From Peribacillus acanthi (lineage in GTDB: Bacteria > Bacillota > Bacilli > Bacillales > DSM-1321): a DNA stretch of 64,000 nt. Below are positions 38,550-47,603 of this stretch, one piece after another; position 1 is the first letter of the stretch, and each line of letters begins with the position of its first letter. The DNA is taken from positions 16,375-80,374 of the forward strand of contig NZ_QBBX01000004.1 in assembly GCF_003073175.1 (NCBI RefSeq), written 5' to 3'. The notes under the pieces were generated by a model that saw only the letters and a list, made by a program, of their open reading frames with translations, had not been told where the DNA came from and searched no databases. A program made the position numbers and the translations under genes.

Positions 38550-40582
38550 TCCACATTCACCACCCCAACACTTTGTACTTCAACAGCTGATTCTAATTCA
38601 TTGTAAGATAGTATAGGCAATTGTGGAAAATACCTTTCTGTAAGTTGCCTTACATACATTCTTACAGCAGGAGAGCAAAGAATAATTGGAGTTTGATCAA
38701 TTATTGTTAAATCTTCCAATTTATTAGCAATAGATTGGAGAATCGCCTGTGAATCTGCAGGATCTATTGAAAGATAATTTCCGTGCTCTGTTTGTTGGAC
38801 TCCATCGGCAATCAATTTTTCCACTCTGCCTGAAACCGTAATGACCTTAAGTTGGTCTTGGTTTCCTAAATATTGATTCGTGATTTGTCTCGCTAAATTT
38901 TGGCGTACATATTCAGTGAGTAAATCTGTATCAGAAGAGAGCTTACCATAATCTGCTAATGTTTCAAAAATGATGGGCAGATTGCGAATGGAAACTTTCT
39001 CTTTTAAAAGCTTCGCTAACACCTTCTGGATTTCACCAATTGAAAGTGGGTTTGGCGTTACTTCTTCTACTAATATTGGTGAACTCTCTGCTAAATGATC
39101 AATCAACTGCTTAGTTTCTTGTCTTCCAATTAATATATGTGCATTTGCTTTAATGACTTCAGTAATATGGGTGGATACAACACTAGGAGGATCCACTACG
39201 GTATAACCCATGATTTCAGCCTGTTCTTTCATGTCTTCCCCTATCCATTTCGCAGGCAGACCAAAAGATGGTTCGATAGTGTCTATCCCATCAATTGAAT
39301 CATCCTCCATACCAGGGCTCATAGCTAAGTAATGATCTAACAGCAGCTCTCCCCTAGCCATTTCATTTCCTTTAATTTTCAATCTATATTCATTTGGATT
39401 CAATTGTATATTATCACGAATTCTTACCACTGGAATTACAAGTCCAAGTTCAATTGCTAGTTGTCTCCTAATCATGACCACTCGATCCAATAAATCGCCA
39501 CCTTGATTGGCATCTGCAAGTGGAATCAGTCCATAACCAAATTCAAATTCAATCGGATCCACACTAAGGAGATTTACAACACTTTCAGGACTCTTCATCT
39601 CATCTGTTTCAATCTCTTGCTCAAGCTCATGAATTTCATCCTGGTCAGGTACTGGAGTTCTACTAATCAAATATCCTCCTCCAATTAAAAGACCAGCTAG
39701 TGGAATCGTGTATAAATCACTTATCGGAGTAAATAGACCTAGTAAAAAGATAGTTCCTCCTGTAACATACAGCATTTTAGGATAAGCAAATAATTGCCTT
39801 GTAATATCTTCACCAAGGTTCCCATTTGAAGCCGCTCTTGTAACGATAATACCCGTGGCAGTTGAAATCAACAATGCAGGTACTTGACTGACTATACCAT
39901 CTCCTACCGTCAAGAGAGTAAATCTTACAGCAGCTTCTGGAAAACTTAATTCGAGCTGCATTACACCGATGACCATACCTACAATTAAATTGATTAATAC
40001 AATTATGATACCGGCAATTGCGTCACCTTTTACGAACTTACTCGCACCATCCATTGATCCGTAGAAATCGGCTTCACGTCCGATTTTTTCACGACGTTCA
40101 CGTGCTTCTTTTTCAGATATCATGCCTGCATTTAAATCTGCATCAATACTCATTTGCTTTCCAGGCATTGCGTCTAAGGTAAATCTTGCTGCAACCTCTG
40201 AAACACGCTCCGCACCTTTTGTAATAACTATAAATTGAATGATTACTAGAATGATGAAGATTACTAACCCTACAATTACTTTACCACCAACAACGAATGT
40301 CCCGAACACTTCAACAACCCCACCCGCTTCACCGTGGCTAAGGATAGAACGTGTAGTGGAAACGTTTAGACCAAGTCTGAATAATGTAAGTAAGAGTAAA
40401 AGTGAAGGGAAAATGGAAAGTTCCAAAGGTTCTTTCATATTCATTGCTGTTAATAACACTAACAAAGCAAGAGAAATATTTAATAATATTAATATACTAA
40501 GCAACCAAGTAGGTAATGGAATAATCAACATGGCAACGATCATTATTACACTTATTAAAACTGTTAAATCTCTTGCTGACAT
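38546..40582 (-). CDS. flhA: Flagellar export gate protein FlhA
   Basis: FlhA forms the nonameric export gate that docks substrate-chaperone complexes. The 678-residue protein has about eight membrane helices in the first 310 residues and a large cytoplasmic domain. The FHIPEP family signature is present around RFTLDAMPGKQMSIDADLNAG (given in part) after helix four. The ATG is preceded by GGAGAGG. It follows flhB across a 158-base gap with a nested hairpin. Confidence 0.97.
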   Translation of the reverse strand: MSARDLTVLISVIMIVAMLIIPLPTWLLSILILLNISLALLVLLTAMNMKEPLELSIFPSLLLLLTLFRLGLNVSTTRSILSHGEAGGVVEVFGTFVVGGKVIVGLVIFIILVIIQFIVITKGAERVSEVAARFTLDAMPGKQMSIDADLNAGMISEKEARERREKIGREADFYGSMDGASKFVKGDAIAGIIIVLINLIVGMVIGVMQLELSFPEAAVRFTLLTVGDGIVSQVPALLISTATGIIVTRAASNGNLGEDITRQLFAYPKMLYVTGGTIFLLGLFTPISDLYTIPLAGLLIGGGYLISRTPVPDQDEIHELEQEIETDEMKSPESVVNLLSVDPIEFEFGYGLIPLADANQGGDLLDRVVMIRRQLAIELGLVIPVVRIRDNIQLNPNEYRLKIKGNEMARGELLLDHYLAMSPGMEDDSIDGIDTIEPSFGLPAKWIGEDMKEQAEIMGYTVVDPPSVVSTHITEVIKANAHILIGRQETKQLIDHLAESSPILVEEVTPNPLSIGEIQKVLAKLLKEKVSIRNLPIIFETLADYGKLSSDTDLLTEYVRQNLARQITNQYLGNQDQLKVITVSGRVEKLIADGVQQTEHGNYLSIDPADSQAILQSIANKLEDLTIIDQTPIILCSPAVRMYVRQLTERYFPQLPILSYNELESAVEVQSVGVVNVE

Positions 40583-40619
40583 ACATTTCCTCTCCCTACC
40601 AACAAACTATTAGAAAACT

Positions 40620-40738
40620 TGGCTAGCGCCAAGCTTAAGCGCTGGCGATTGCCTAGTTGCACTTATACTTTAATCCCAAAATTGGCACTAAGTCGACGTA
40701 CTTCTTTGCTGCCAATTTATATTTCCTTAAAGTATAAA
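40620..40738. repeat. Nested inverted-repeat element between flhB and flhA
   Basis: The outer arms TTATACTTTAA (40663-40673) and TTAAAGTATAA (40727-40737) are perfect 11-bp complements. The inner arms AATTGGCA (40680-40687) and TGCCAATT (40710-40717) are perfect 8-bp complements, with a GTCGAC palindrome in the loop. A GC-rich block GGCTAGCGCCAAGC...GCGCTGGC adjoins. No T-run follows, so it is not a typical terminator. The loop sequence recurs near 58753. Confidence 0.65.
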
Positions 40739-40740
40739 AC

Positions 40741-41820
40741 TTACACTTTTCCTTTTGTTTTATAGACAAAAGCAAGTATCTCTGCGATTGCTTTAAAGAA
40801 TTCCTCAGGAATAGCTTGACCAATATCTGTCTGATCATATAAGGCCCTAGCTAAAGGCCTATTTTCAACCATAACCACATCATTCTCTTTTGCAACGAAT
40901 TTGATTTTTTGAGCAACGTAGTCTAGACCTTTTGCAACGACTATAGGTGCATCAGCTTGTTTTTCATCATATTTTATAGCGATTGCATAGTGAGTGGGAT
41001 TGGTAATGACAACATCCGCTTTCGGGACTTCTTGCATCATCCTTTGCATCGCCATCTCTCTTTGCTTTTGCTTAATTTTCGATTTTATTAGAGGATCACC
41101 CTCGATATTTTTATACTCATCTTTTATATCTTGTTTAGACATCCTGATACTTTTTTCAAAATCATATTTTTGGTAAAGATAATCCAACAAAGATAAAAAT
41201 AATAATGCAACAGAAGCAAACAATCCTACTTTTATTGTAATATCGGCCAAGGTGATCAATGAAGCACCCACTGATTTTTGAGATAAGAGTAAAATTTCAT
41301 CCATTCGGGACCAGACAACTGAAAATGCAATAAACCCTACAAAGCTTATTTTCAATATAGATTTTAATAGTTCGACAAGCGCCCTTACCGAAACTATTCT
41401 TTTAAAGCCACTAATAGGATTCAATTTACTAAGTTTGAATTGTATAGATTCAGTAGAAAACAGTACTCCCACTTGCATATAATTCGAAGCGACACCAGCA
41501 ATCATAGCAATCCCCATAATTGGGAGCAAAAACAGAGCAGCTTTTTCAGATAATTGAACAAATATTGTTTGAAGGTTCGCTTCGGTTAATTCCATTAACA
41601 TGAATTCTTGGAAAGACATTTTATATATACCTAAAACTAAATCCAGCATATATCCGCCTGTCATTAGAAGGAGAAAAAACACAGCAAGTAAGACAATTGC
41701 TGTATTAACATCCTGACTTTTAGCAACCTGACCCTTTTTCCTGGCATCCTGTCTTTTTTTAGGAGTCGCCTTTTCGGTTTTTTCACCTGCAAAAAATTGC
41801 AGATTTAGTTGTAACTTCAC
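40741..41820 (-). CDS. flhB: Flagellar export switch protein FlhB
   Basis: FlhB sets the switch from rod/hook to filament export by autocleaving in its cytoplasmic domain. The 359-residue protein opens with a basic segment (EKTEKATPKKRQDARKKGQV) and has four membrane helices (about 30-215). The autocleavage motif reads VVITNPTHYAIAI (cut between N and P of NPTH). The start is GTG with GGGGAGACC upstream, overlapping the fliR end region closely. Confidence 0.96.
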   Translation of the reverse strand: MKLQLNLQFFAGEKTEKATPKKRQDARKKGQVAKSQDVNTAIVLLAVFFLLLMTGGYMLDLVLGIYKMSFQEFMLMELTEANLQTIFVQLSEKAALFLLPIMGIAMIAGVASNYMQVGVLFSTESIQFKLSKLNPISGFKRIVSVRALVELLKSILKISFVGFIAFSVVWSRMDEILLLSQKSVGASLITLADITIKVGLFASVALLFLSLLDYLYQKYDFEKSIRMSKQDIKDEYKNIEGDPLIKSKIKQKQREMAMQRMMQEVPKADVVITNPTHYAIAIKYDEKQADAPIVVAKGLDYVAQKIKFVAKENDVVMVENRPLARALYDQTDIGQAIPEEFFKAIAEILAFVYKTKGKV

Positions 41821-41821
41821 G

Positions 41822-42604
41822 TCAGGTCTCCCCCATCCATTCCATTAGTCCTCTCATTGTAATAATCGTATATTCAAATAGATGAGAGACCGAAGTCATT
41901 AGCGCACCCATAACAATTATTAAAACTATAAAGCTCACTCCTATTTTAATAGGAATACCTACGACAAAAATATTTAATTGTGGAACTGTTCGAGCAAGAA
42001 TACCTAGTACAATATCGACAATAAATAAACTTCCGACAACAGGAATCGACATTTGAAAAGCAATCAGAAACGCTTTGTTGAAACTTTTCACAACAAAGAG
42101 TAATAAATCTTCGTTATTAAATCGAATAAATGTTTGATCTATTGGTATGAATTGATAACTATAATAAATTCCATCAAGTAGTAGATGATGCCCGTTGGTA
42201 ACAAGTAAAAATAACAATGCAAAGGTGTATAAATACTGCCCTACTAAAGGGCTTTGTACCCCAGTTTGCGGATCGATAACATTGGCAATCGCAAATCCCA
42301 TTTGAAAGTCAATAAAACCACCAGCGATTTGTACAGCTGTCATTATTACAAAGGCGATAAAACCAATCATTAAGCCCACTAATGCTTCTTTTATTACTAA
42401 TAGGAAATAACTTACATCTATTTCTAAGTCAGGTATGTCCATGGTGTAATACATAATCCATGCCAGAAAAAAACTAAAGCCAATTCGATGACTGGCTGGA
42501 ATAGTTCGATATGAGAAAATGGGCATTGTAACAAAAAATGCAGTTACCCTAACTAAAATCAATAAAAAACCTGAGAATTGAGGTAAAAGATCTTGCATAT
42601 CCAT
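41822..42604 (-). CDS. fliR: Flagellar export apparatus protein FliR
   Basis: FliR is part of the FliPQR export channel. The 260-residue protein has about six hydrophobic segments and the family motif FVIMTAVQIAGGFIDFQMGF, with ANVIDPQTGVQSPLVGQY after it. Its ATG overlaps the fliQ stop by one base (TAATG), showing translational coupling. Confidence 0.96.
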   Translation of the reverse strand: MDMQDLLPQFSGFLLILVRVTAFFVTMPIFSYRTIPASHRIGFSFFLAWIMYYTMDIPDLEIDVSYFLLVIKEALVGLMIGFIAFVIMTAVQIAGGFIDFQMGFAIANVIDPQTGVQSPLVGQYLYTFALLFLLVTNGHHLLLDGIYYSYQFIPIDQTFIRFNNEDLLLFVVKSFNKAFLIAFQMSIPVVGSLFIVDIVLGILARTVPQLNIFVVGIPIKIGVSFIVLIIVMGALMTSVSHLFEYTIITMRGLMEWMGET

Positions 42605-42873
42605 TAACCTACAAATCTATTAAGATTTCCAAAGATTTCTTCTGCATATGAAAGCATATGACCAAGCATCCATGGACCAAAGAAAATTAACCCTAAAAGT
42701 ACAGCCACAATTTTAGGTACAAAAGCCAAAGTTTGCTCCTGGATTTGGGTGGCAGCTTGGAAAACACTCACAATTAACCCAATACCAAGTGCCAATATTA
42801 ACAAAGGCCCACAAATTATCAAAATAGTGTAAATTCCTTGCTCAGCTATTTTCACAACAAATTCTTGATTCAC
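42604..42873 (-). CDS. fliQ: Flagellar export apparatus protein FliQ
   Basis: FliQ contributes small two-helix subunits to the FliPQR channel. The 89-residue product has helices at about 12-37 and 50-72 and the conserved VSVFQAATQIQEQTLAFVPK loop. I chose the GTG at 42873 (MNQEFVVKIAEQG), with AGG eight bases upstream; this gives the usual 89 residues. In-frame ATG/GTG codons at 42879 and 42882 are possible alternatives but sit on the ribosome site. Confidence 0.93.
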   Translation of the reverse strand: MNQEFVVKIAEQGIYTILIICGPLLILALGIGLIVSVFQAATQIQEQTLAFVPKIVAVLLGLIFFGPWMLGHMLSYAEEIFGNLNRFVG

Positions 42874-42882
42874 TTTCATCAC

Positions 42883-43551
42883 CTACTCAAAGCTTTGTAG
42901 CAAAGATTTAACAACGAGGTACCAACCATCCACCAAAACAAATAACAAAATTTTAAACGGCAGTGATATCATAACCGGTGGAAGCATCATCATACCCATT
43001 GACATTAAGACACTTGCTACAATCATATCAATGACAAGAAAAGGTATGAAAATCATAAAGCCAATTTGAAAAGCTGTTTTTATTTCACTGATAGCAAATG
43101 CAGGCACTAAAGCAGTTAGTGGAATATCTTCGATGCTTTTTGGACGATCCATTTTAGCATATGCTAAAAAGAGCTCCAAATCTTTTTGACGTGTATGTTG
43201 ACTCATAAATTCCTTAAATGGAACGGATGCCCTTTCATAGGCCTCTTCCAATTGAATTTCTTCATTAAACAATGGAGTCAGTGCTTTCTCGTTCACTTCT
43301 TGAAAGGTTGGGGCCATTACGAAAAAAGTGATAAACAATGCCAGACCAACAAGTACTTGTGTTGGAGGCATCTGCTGTGTTGCCAATGAAGTCCTTACGA
43401 AACCTAAAACAATAATGACACGAGTAAAGCATGTCATTAAGATTAAGATACTAGGAGCTAAGGATAACACTGTAAGCAGAAGCAATAACTTTACAGAAGT
43501 TGAAACTGAAGAAGCATCATTGCCGTTGAAAAATTCCATGAATTCATTCAT
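42883..43551 (-). CDS. fliP: Flagellar export apparatus protein FliP
   Basis: FliP forms the core pentamer of the export channel. The 222-residue protein has four membrane helices with ILMTCFTRVIIVLGFVR, RTSLATQQMPPTQVLVGLAL and the C-terminal MSMGMMMLPPVMISLPFKIL motif. It has no cleaved signal peptide of the proteobacterial type. The ATG overlaps the fliO end by 8 bases. Confidence 0.97.
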   Translation of the reverse strand: MNEFMEFFNGNDASSVSTSVKLLLLLTVLSLAPSILILMTCFTRVIIVLGFVRTSLATQQMPPTQVLVGLALFITFFVMAPTFQEVNEKALTPLFNEEIQLEEAYERASVPFKEFMSQHTRQKDLELFLAYAKMDRPKSIEDIPLTALVPAFAISEIKTAFQIGFMIFIPFLVIDMIVASVLMSMGMMMLPPVMISLPFKILLFVLVDGWYLVVKSLLQSFE

Positions 43552-44197
43552 TTCGGTCTTTCTCCTTCTTCAAATCTTGGTGTATTTTCCTTCTTGCATT
43601 TGAAAAATCACTCAATTGCTCTCTAAGTTGAGTGGTAAATGATTCAAAAGACTCATAATTTGTTCCTTGTTTTTTAGTAACCAATTTTGCAAACAGGTTA
43701 CTAGATTGTAGATCTGATTCTCCTGAAGTTTGATAATTATCCATTATGGAACTGTATTCGTCCTCATTATCAATTTCTTTTAGAAGTTGGATATCTTCGC
43801 CAACGCCTACAACAAGAACTCTATTTCCAAGCTTCACTAATTGTATGGATCGATTTCCACCTAAGCTTGTACCACCTAGATTTTGAACGTAGTTCACCTT
43901 TTGGTATGCTCTACTTTTTTTATTAATGAATTTCAAAATAAAATAAAGAAGAGCAACAACAAAAATTGTAGCCAATATCATTCTTAAAAAATCAAAAAAA
44001 GTAAGCCCCACAGAAGCCTCTATTTCTTCATCTTTTTTGGAATCCAAGATCTTTTCAGAACTGTCATTTTTTTCTTTAGGTTGATAGAATTCTTTTACAC
44101 TTTTTTCACCTTGTTCTGCATGGACCTGAATATTCAAGCCCAGCAGAACGATGGTTGTAATAACCAAGAAATAAATTGTTTTCTTTAAATAAACCAA
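43544..44197 (-). CDS. fliO: Flagellar protein FliO/FliZ
   Basis: FliO (FliZ in B. subtilis) helps assemble the FliPQR complex. The 217-residue protein has a signal peptide (about 1-27, ending VHA), a short extracytoplasmic linker, one membrane helix (about 68-90), and a cytoplasmic FliO domain with VQNLGGTSLGGNRSIQLVKL and NRVLVVGVGEDIQLLKEID. The start is TTG with GAGGGTG upstream. It lies between cheY and fliP, as in B. subtilis. Confidence 0.88.
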   Translation of the reverse strand: MVYLKKTIYFLVITTIVLLGLNIQVHAEQGEKSVKEFYQPKEKNDSSEKILDSKKDEEIEASVGLTFFDFLRMILATIFVVALLYFILKFINKKSRAYQKVNYVQNLGGTSLGGNRSIQLVKLGNRVLVVGVGEDIQLLKEIDNEDEYSSIMDNYQTSGESDLQSSNLFAKLVTKKQGTNYESFESFTTQLREQLSDFSNARRKIHQDLKKEKDRNE

Positions 44198-44229
44198 TGG
44201 GATTACACCCTCTAACTGAAGATAGATTG

Positions 44230-44592
44230 TTAGCTCAATGTCTTATTAATTGCTTCTAATACACGATCTGCTTGGAATGGCTTAACGATAAAGTCACGTG
44301 CTCCAGCTTGAATCGCATCGATTACCATTGCTTGTTGCCCCATCGCAGAACACATGATAACTTTTGCAGATGGATTAAGTTTTTTAATTTCCTTTAATGC
44401 AGTAATGCCATCCATTTCAGGCATAGTGATATCCATAGTAACTAAATCCGGTGAAGTTTCTTTATATTTTTCAATGGCTTGGACACCATCAGCTGCCTCT
44501 CCAACTACTTCAAATCCATTTTTGCTTAGAATATCCTTAATCATCATTCTCATAAAAGCAGCGTCGTCTACGATTAAAATTTTGTGTGCCAT
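44230..44592 (-). CDS. cheY: Chemotaxis response regulator CheY
   Basis: CheY-P binds the switch and, in Bacillus, promotes counter-clockwise rotation. The 120-residue receiver domain has the acidic pair D9/D10, phosphorylation site D54 in VTMDITMPEMDG, S82 and K104 in FIVKPFQ, all in place. It lies between fliY, which removes its phosphate, and fliO. Confidence 0.97.
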   Translation of the reverse strand: MAHKILIVDDAAFMRMMIKDILSKNGFEVVGEAADGVQAIEKYKETSPDLVTMDITMPEMDGITALKEIKKLNPSAKVIMCSAMGQQAMVIDAIQAGARDFIVKPFQADRVLEAINKTLS

Positions 44593-44612
44593 GTATTATT
44601 ACCCCCAAAGAA

Positions 44613-45872
44613 TTATCTTAATTTTTTAAGTCTATCACTTTGACTAATGATGTCAGTAACCCTTACTCCAAAATTCTCATCTATTACAACAACCTCACCT
44701 TTAGCAATTAGGCGGTCATTTACTAGGATGTCAACTGGTTCTCCTGCTAGCTTATCTAATTCTATAATCGAGCCGCTTGATAACTCGAGAATTTCCTTAA
44801 CAGAACGTTTTGTTCTACCAAGCTCTACAGTAACCTGAAGAGGAATGTCCAAGAGCATATCCAGATTCTTTTGTTCTGCCTCATGTAATTTATATGGCTC
44901 GAAACTAGTAAAACTTGCAGGTTGAACATTTACAGGTTGCATTGGTTGAACATATTGAGAGCCTAAGTGCTGAGGCTGATGTGGTACAGGTTGATAGCTC
45001 TCATATGGGTTATGAGTAGGTTGATAACCTTGTCCACCATAGTTTGGCATTGGCTGCTGTTCATACTGATATCCTCCAGTTGGTTGTGTCGGAGGTTGTT
45101 CATACATAGCTTGATGTTGAACTGGCTGCTGGTGTTGTATAGGCTGTTCAATCGGTTTTTCGATGACAGGCTCACTCTTAATTTCTGGTGTTGAAGTAGG
45201 ATTCAATAGTTCATCCACTAACTCTTTTGCAAACTGAATCGGCAATAGCTGCATGATATTCGAATCAATTAACTCACCAATTTTCAATCGAAACGATATT
45301 TTAGCAAGTAAATCATCTGCTGGAATGGAATCTCCGCCTTCACCTTGCTCTATGTTTAATAAATCAATACTAGGTGGTGAAATATCCACTTTTTTATTAA
45401 AGATAGTAGACATGGAAGTCGCTGCTGACCCCATCATTTGGTTCATAGCTTCTTGAACTGCACTAAGTTGGATTTCACCCAATAAATCTGAAGGGTTTAA
45501 TCCATCTCCCCCTAACATCAAATCTGCAATTATCGCTGCGTCAGATTGTTTGATTACTAATAAATTCACCCCTGAAAAGCCAACAGTATAATTCACTTTA
45601 ATGGCTACATAAGGATGTTGAAACTCTTCCGGAAGTTTTGAACGATGAATAACAGAGACAGTTGGTGTCGTAATATCCACTTTTTGATTTAATAATGTAG
45701 ATAAAGCTGTTGCAGAGCTTCCAAAAGAAATATTTCCAATCTCACCAAGTGCATCTTGTTCCATTAAACTAAGAAAATCATCAACCGGGGGATCGTCAGC
45801 TCCGAAATCATCATCTGTACCCTTCAAAAGAGCATCAATTTCATCTTGAGATAGCATATCATCACTTACCAT
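44613..45872 (-). CDS. fliY: Flagellar switch protein / CheY-P phosphatase FliY
   Basis: FliY is the Gram-positive switch component that merges a CheC-like phosphatase with a FliN domain. The 419 residues begin with a CheY-P binding peptide LSQDEIDALLKGTDDD. A CheC-like domain (about 30-215) follows, with two Glu/Asn active-site helices (ALGEIGNISFGSSATAL and AVQEAMNQMMGSAATS). A long Gln/Pro/Tyr-rich linker (about 225-330) and a C-terminal SpoA/FliN domain (about 335-415) complete it. It overlaps fliM by 11 bases. The Q/P-rich linker is low complexity and likely variable between strains. Confidence 0.96.
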   Translation of the reverse strand: MVSDDMLSQDEIDALLKGTDDDFGADDPPVDDFLSLMEQDALGEIGNISFGSSATALSTLLNQKVDITTPTVSVIHRSKLPEEFQHPYVAIKVNYTVGFSGVNLLVIKQSDAAIIADLMLGGDGLNPSDLLGEIQLSAVQEAMNQMMGSAATSMSTIFNKKVDISPPSIDLLNIEQGEGGDSIPADDLLAKISFRLKIGELIDSNIMQLLPIQFAKELVDELLNPTSTPEIKSEPVIEKPIEQPIQHQQPVQHQAMYEQPPTQPTGGYQYEQQPMPNYGGQGYQPTHNPYESYQPVPHQPQHLGSQYVQPMQPVNVQPASFTSFEPYKLHEAEQKNLDMLLDIPLQVTVELGRTKRSVKEILELSSGSIIELDKLAGEPVDILVNDRLIAKGEVVVIDENFGVRVTDIISQSDRLKKLR

Positions 45873-46863
45873 ATTCTTCGTCTCCCCCTTTCAATGTGTC
45901 CAAAATTTGAACAGCCATTTTCCTACCTACTTTTCCTGGTTGACCTTCAAATTTCGGCACATTGCCAACCTTTATAATAAGAGGCTGGTCAATAAATCTA
46001 TTTAAATCAATTACATCACCAACATCCAGAAGTAAAAAATCCTGTATGGTAATATCAGTGCTTCCTAATTCAGCGATTACTGGTACGACAGATTGTTCAA
46101 TCCTTTTTTCAAGAATCTCAATTTCTTCAGTGGATCTCTCTTTCTTAGTTGTTTGCATCCAATAATGAACTGACAACTTTGGAATAATTGGTTCTAGAAC
46201 AACATGCGGAATACAGATATTGATCATTCCTGTTGTTTCTCCAATTTGAGTATTTAAAGAAATGACCACTACAGTCTCATTTGGAGATACCATTTGTAAA
46301 AACTGTGGATTTACTTCGAAATCTGTCATGATGGGATCTATTTCCGCCACGGTCGACCATGCTTCTTGAAGATTTTCAAACCCTCTTTCAAAAAGATTAG
46401 ACATGATTTTGGTTTCGATTTCAGTCAAATTTTCCACCTTATTGACACTGGAACCTCTACCACCAAGAACACGGTCTAGCATTGTATAAGCGATGTTTGG
46501 GTTGACTTCCATCAAAATACGTCCGTCAAGTGGTGGAACCTCAAACACATTCAATATAGTCATTTTTGGAATGGAACGAATGAATTCTTCATAAGGAATT
46601 TGATCTGCCGATGCAACTGTAATCTGAACATAAGTCCTCAATTGTGCAGAAAAAAATGTAGTTAATAGTCTTGCAAAGTTTTCATGGATTCTAGTTAAAC
46701 TTCTTACTTGATCTTTTGAAAAACGAAGTGCCCTCTTAAAATCATAAGATTTAACTTTTTTCTCTGCCTCTTCTTTTTTTAATTCGTCTGCATTCATCTC
46801 CCCTGTTGAAAGAGCAGACAGTAAGGCATCTATTTCATTTTGTGATAAAACTTCTCCTGACAA
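45862..46863 (-). CDS. fliM: Flagellar motor switch protein FliM
   Basis: FliM forms the C-ring wall and binds CheY-P. The 333-residue product starts with the CheY-P binding peptide LSQNEIDALLSAL, has a CheC-like middle domain with the characteristic GGRGSS loop, and a C-terminal SpoA domain ending with RKMAVQILDTL. The start is TTG with GGGAGGTGACG upstream. It overlaps fliY by 11 bases. Confidence 0.96.
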   Translation of the reverse strand: MSGEVLSQNEIDALLSALSTGEMNADELKKEEAEKKVKSYDFKRALRFSKDQVRSLTRIHENFARLLTTFFSAQLRTYVQITVASADQIPYEEFIRSIPKMTILNVFEVPPLDGRILMEVNPNIAYTMLDRVLGGRGSSVNKVENLTEIETKIMSNLFERGFENLQEAWSTVAEIDPIMTDFEVNPQFLQMVSPNETVVVISLNTQIGETTGMINICIPHVVLEPIIPKLSVHYWMQTTKKERSTEEIEILEKRIEQSVVPVIAELGSTDITIQDFLLLDVGDVIDLNRFIDQPLIIKVGNVPKFEGQPGKVGRKMAVQILDTLKGGDEEYGK

Positions 46864-46907
46864 GGTTCGTCACCTCCCAATACCTCTGTAAAATATTCTT
46901 TAATTGC

Positions 46908-47336
46908 CTATTGGAGGATGGATGAGGTGATGTACACCTTTTCAATCGTACCTTCCTGCATAATGCTATTCAATTTATTTTTAAGTTGATCTTGAAGTTT
47001 TTCTTTTCCAACCTTACCTTTTAAATCATCTGATTTTAGTTCAGAAAGCTCGGTTAGAATAATATTCTTCACTTGAAAGTTTCTTTTCTCCAATTCTTGT
47101 TTCGCCTTCTTGCTATCGGTTTGAACCATAAAGGAAATTTTAATAAAATCTCCACTTGCTAAATTTGTTGTGATTTCTGGAACCTCTACCGACGCCTCGA
47201 TAATTTCATCGATGGAAGGTTCAGTATGTGCAGCCTGATCACCTGTGAATTTAAGTACGACAACTAAAGCAATTGCACCCACTAGTGTAATGGAAATCAA
47301 TAAAACTATCATAATTGTAAGGAGCTTATTCTTCAT
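46908..47336 (-). CDS. fliL: Flagellar basal-body-associated protein FliL
   Basis: FliL surrounds stators and supports torque. The 142-residue protein has one N-terminal membrane helix (about 7-30) and an extracytoplasmic SPFH-like FliL domain with EITTNLASGDFIKISFMVQT and VKNIILTELSELKSDDLKG. It overlaps the swrD end by 11 bases. Confidence 0.93.
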   Translation of the reverse strand: MKNKLLTIMIVLLISITLVGAIALVVVLKFTGDQAAHTEPSIDEIIEASVEVPEITTNLASGDFIKISFMVQTDSKKAKQELEKRNFQVKNIILTELSELKSDDLKGKVGKEKLQDQLKNKLNSIMQEGTIEKVYITSSILQ

Positions 47337-47550
47337 TAGCTACGTCCCCCTCCGTACTCTGAAAACCCAATAAATTAATAGAACGATAAAATTGTATAAT
47401 GGCATTCTTAATTTCATTTTCAGTTTCAGCTACAACAAACTTCTTTCCATTAGTTAATGTAATCATCGTATCAGGATGAGATTCAACCGCTTCTATAAAC
47501 AAGGCATTTATCAAATAACTCTTACCGTTTAACCTAGTAACATTAATCAA
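47326..47550 (-). CDS. swrD: FlbD/SwrD family protein
   Basis: SwrD (YlzI) raises flagellar torque for swarming in B. subtilis, probably through the stators. The 74-residue FlbD-family product opens MINVTRLNGKSYLINALFIE and has MITLTNGKKFVVAETENEI. The start is TTG; it is the conserved N-terminus of the family. No Shine-Dalgarno sequence precedes it: the 20 bases upstream are TCTGTTAGCTCCCCATTAAA. A stable hairpin lies right behind it. Confidence 0.88.
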   Translation of the reverse strand: MINVTRLNGKSYLINALFIEAVESHPDTMITLTNGKKFVVAETENEIKNAIIQFYRSINLLGFQSTEGDVANEE

Positions 47551-47558
47551 TTTAATGG

Positions 47559-47588
47559 GGAGCTAACAGATTAAAACCCATTAGCTCC
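47559..47588 (-). promoter_or_regulatory. Hairpin between flgE and swrD
   Basis: GGAGCTAA and TTAGCTCC are perfect 8-bp complements with a 14-base loop. No T-run follows, so it is probably not a terminator. Its 3' arm ends 8 bases before the swrD TTG start, where a ribosome site would normally be. Confidence 0.6.
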
Positions 47589-47603
47589 TACCCTCCCTTA
47601 AAT

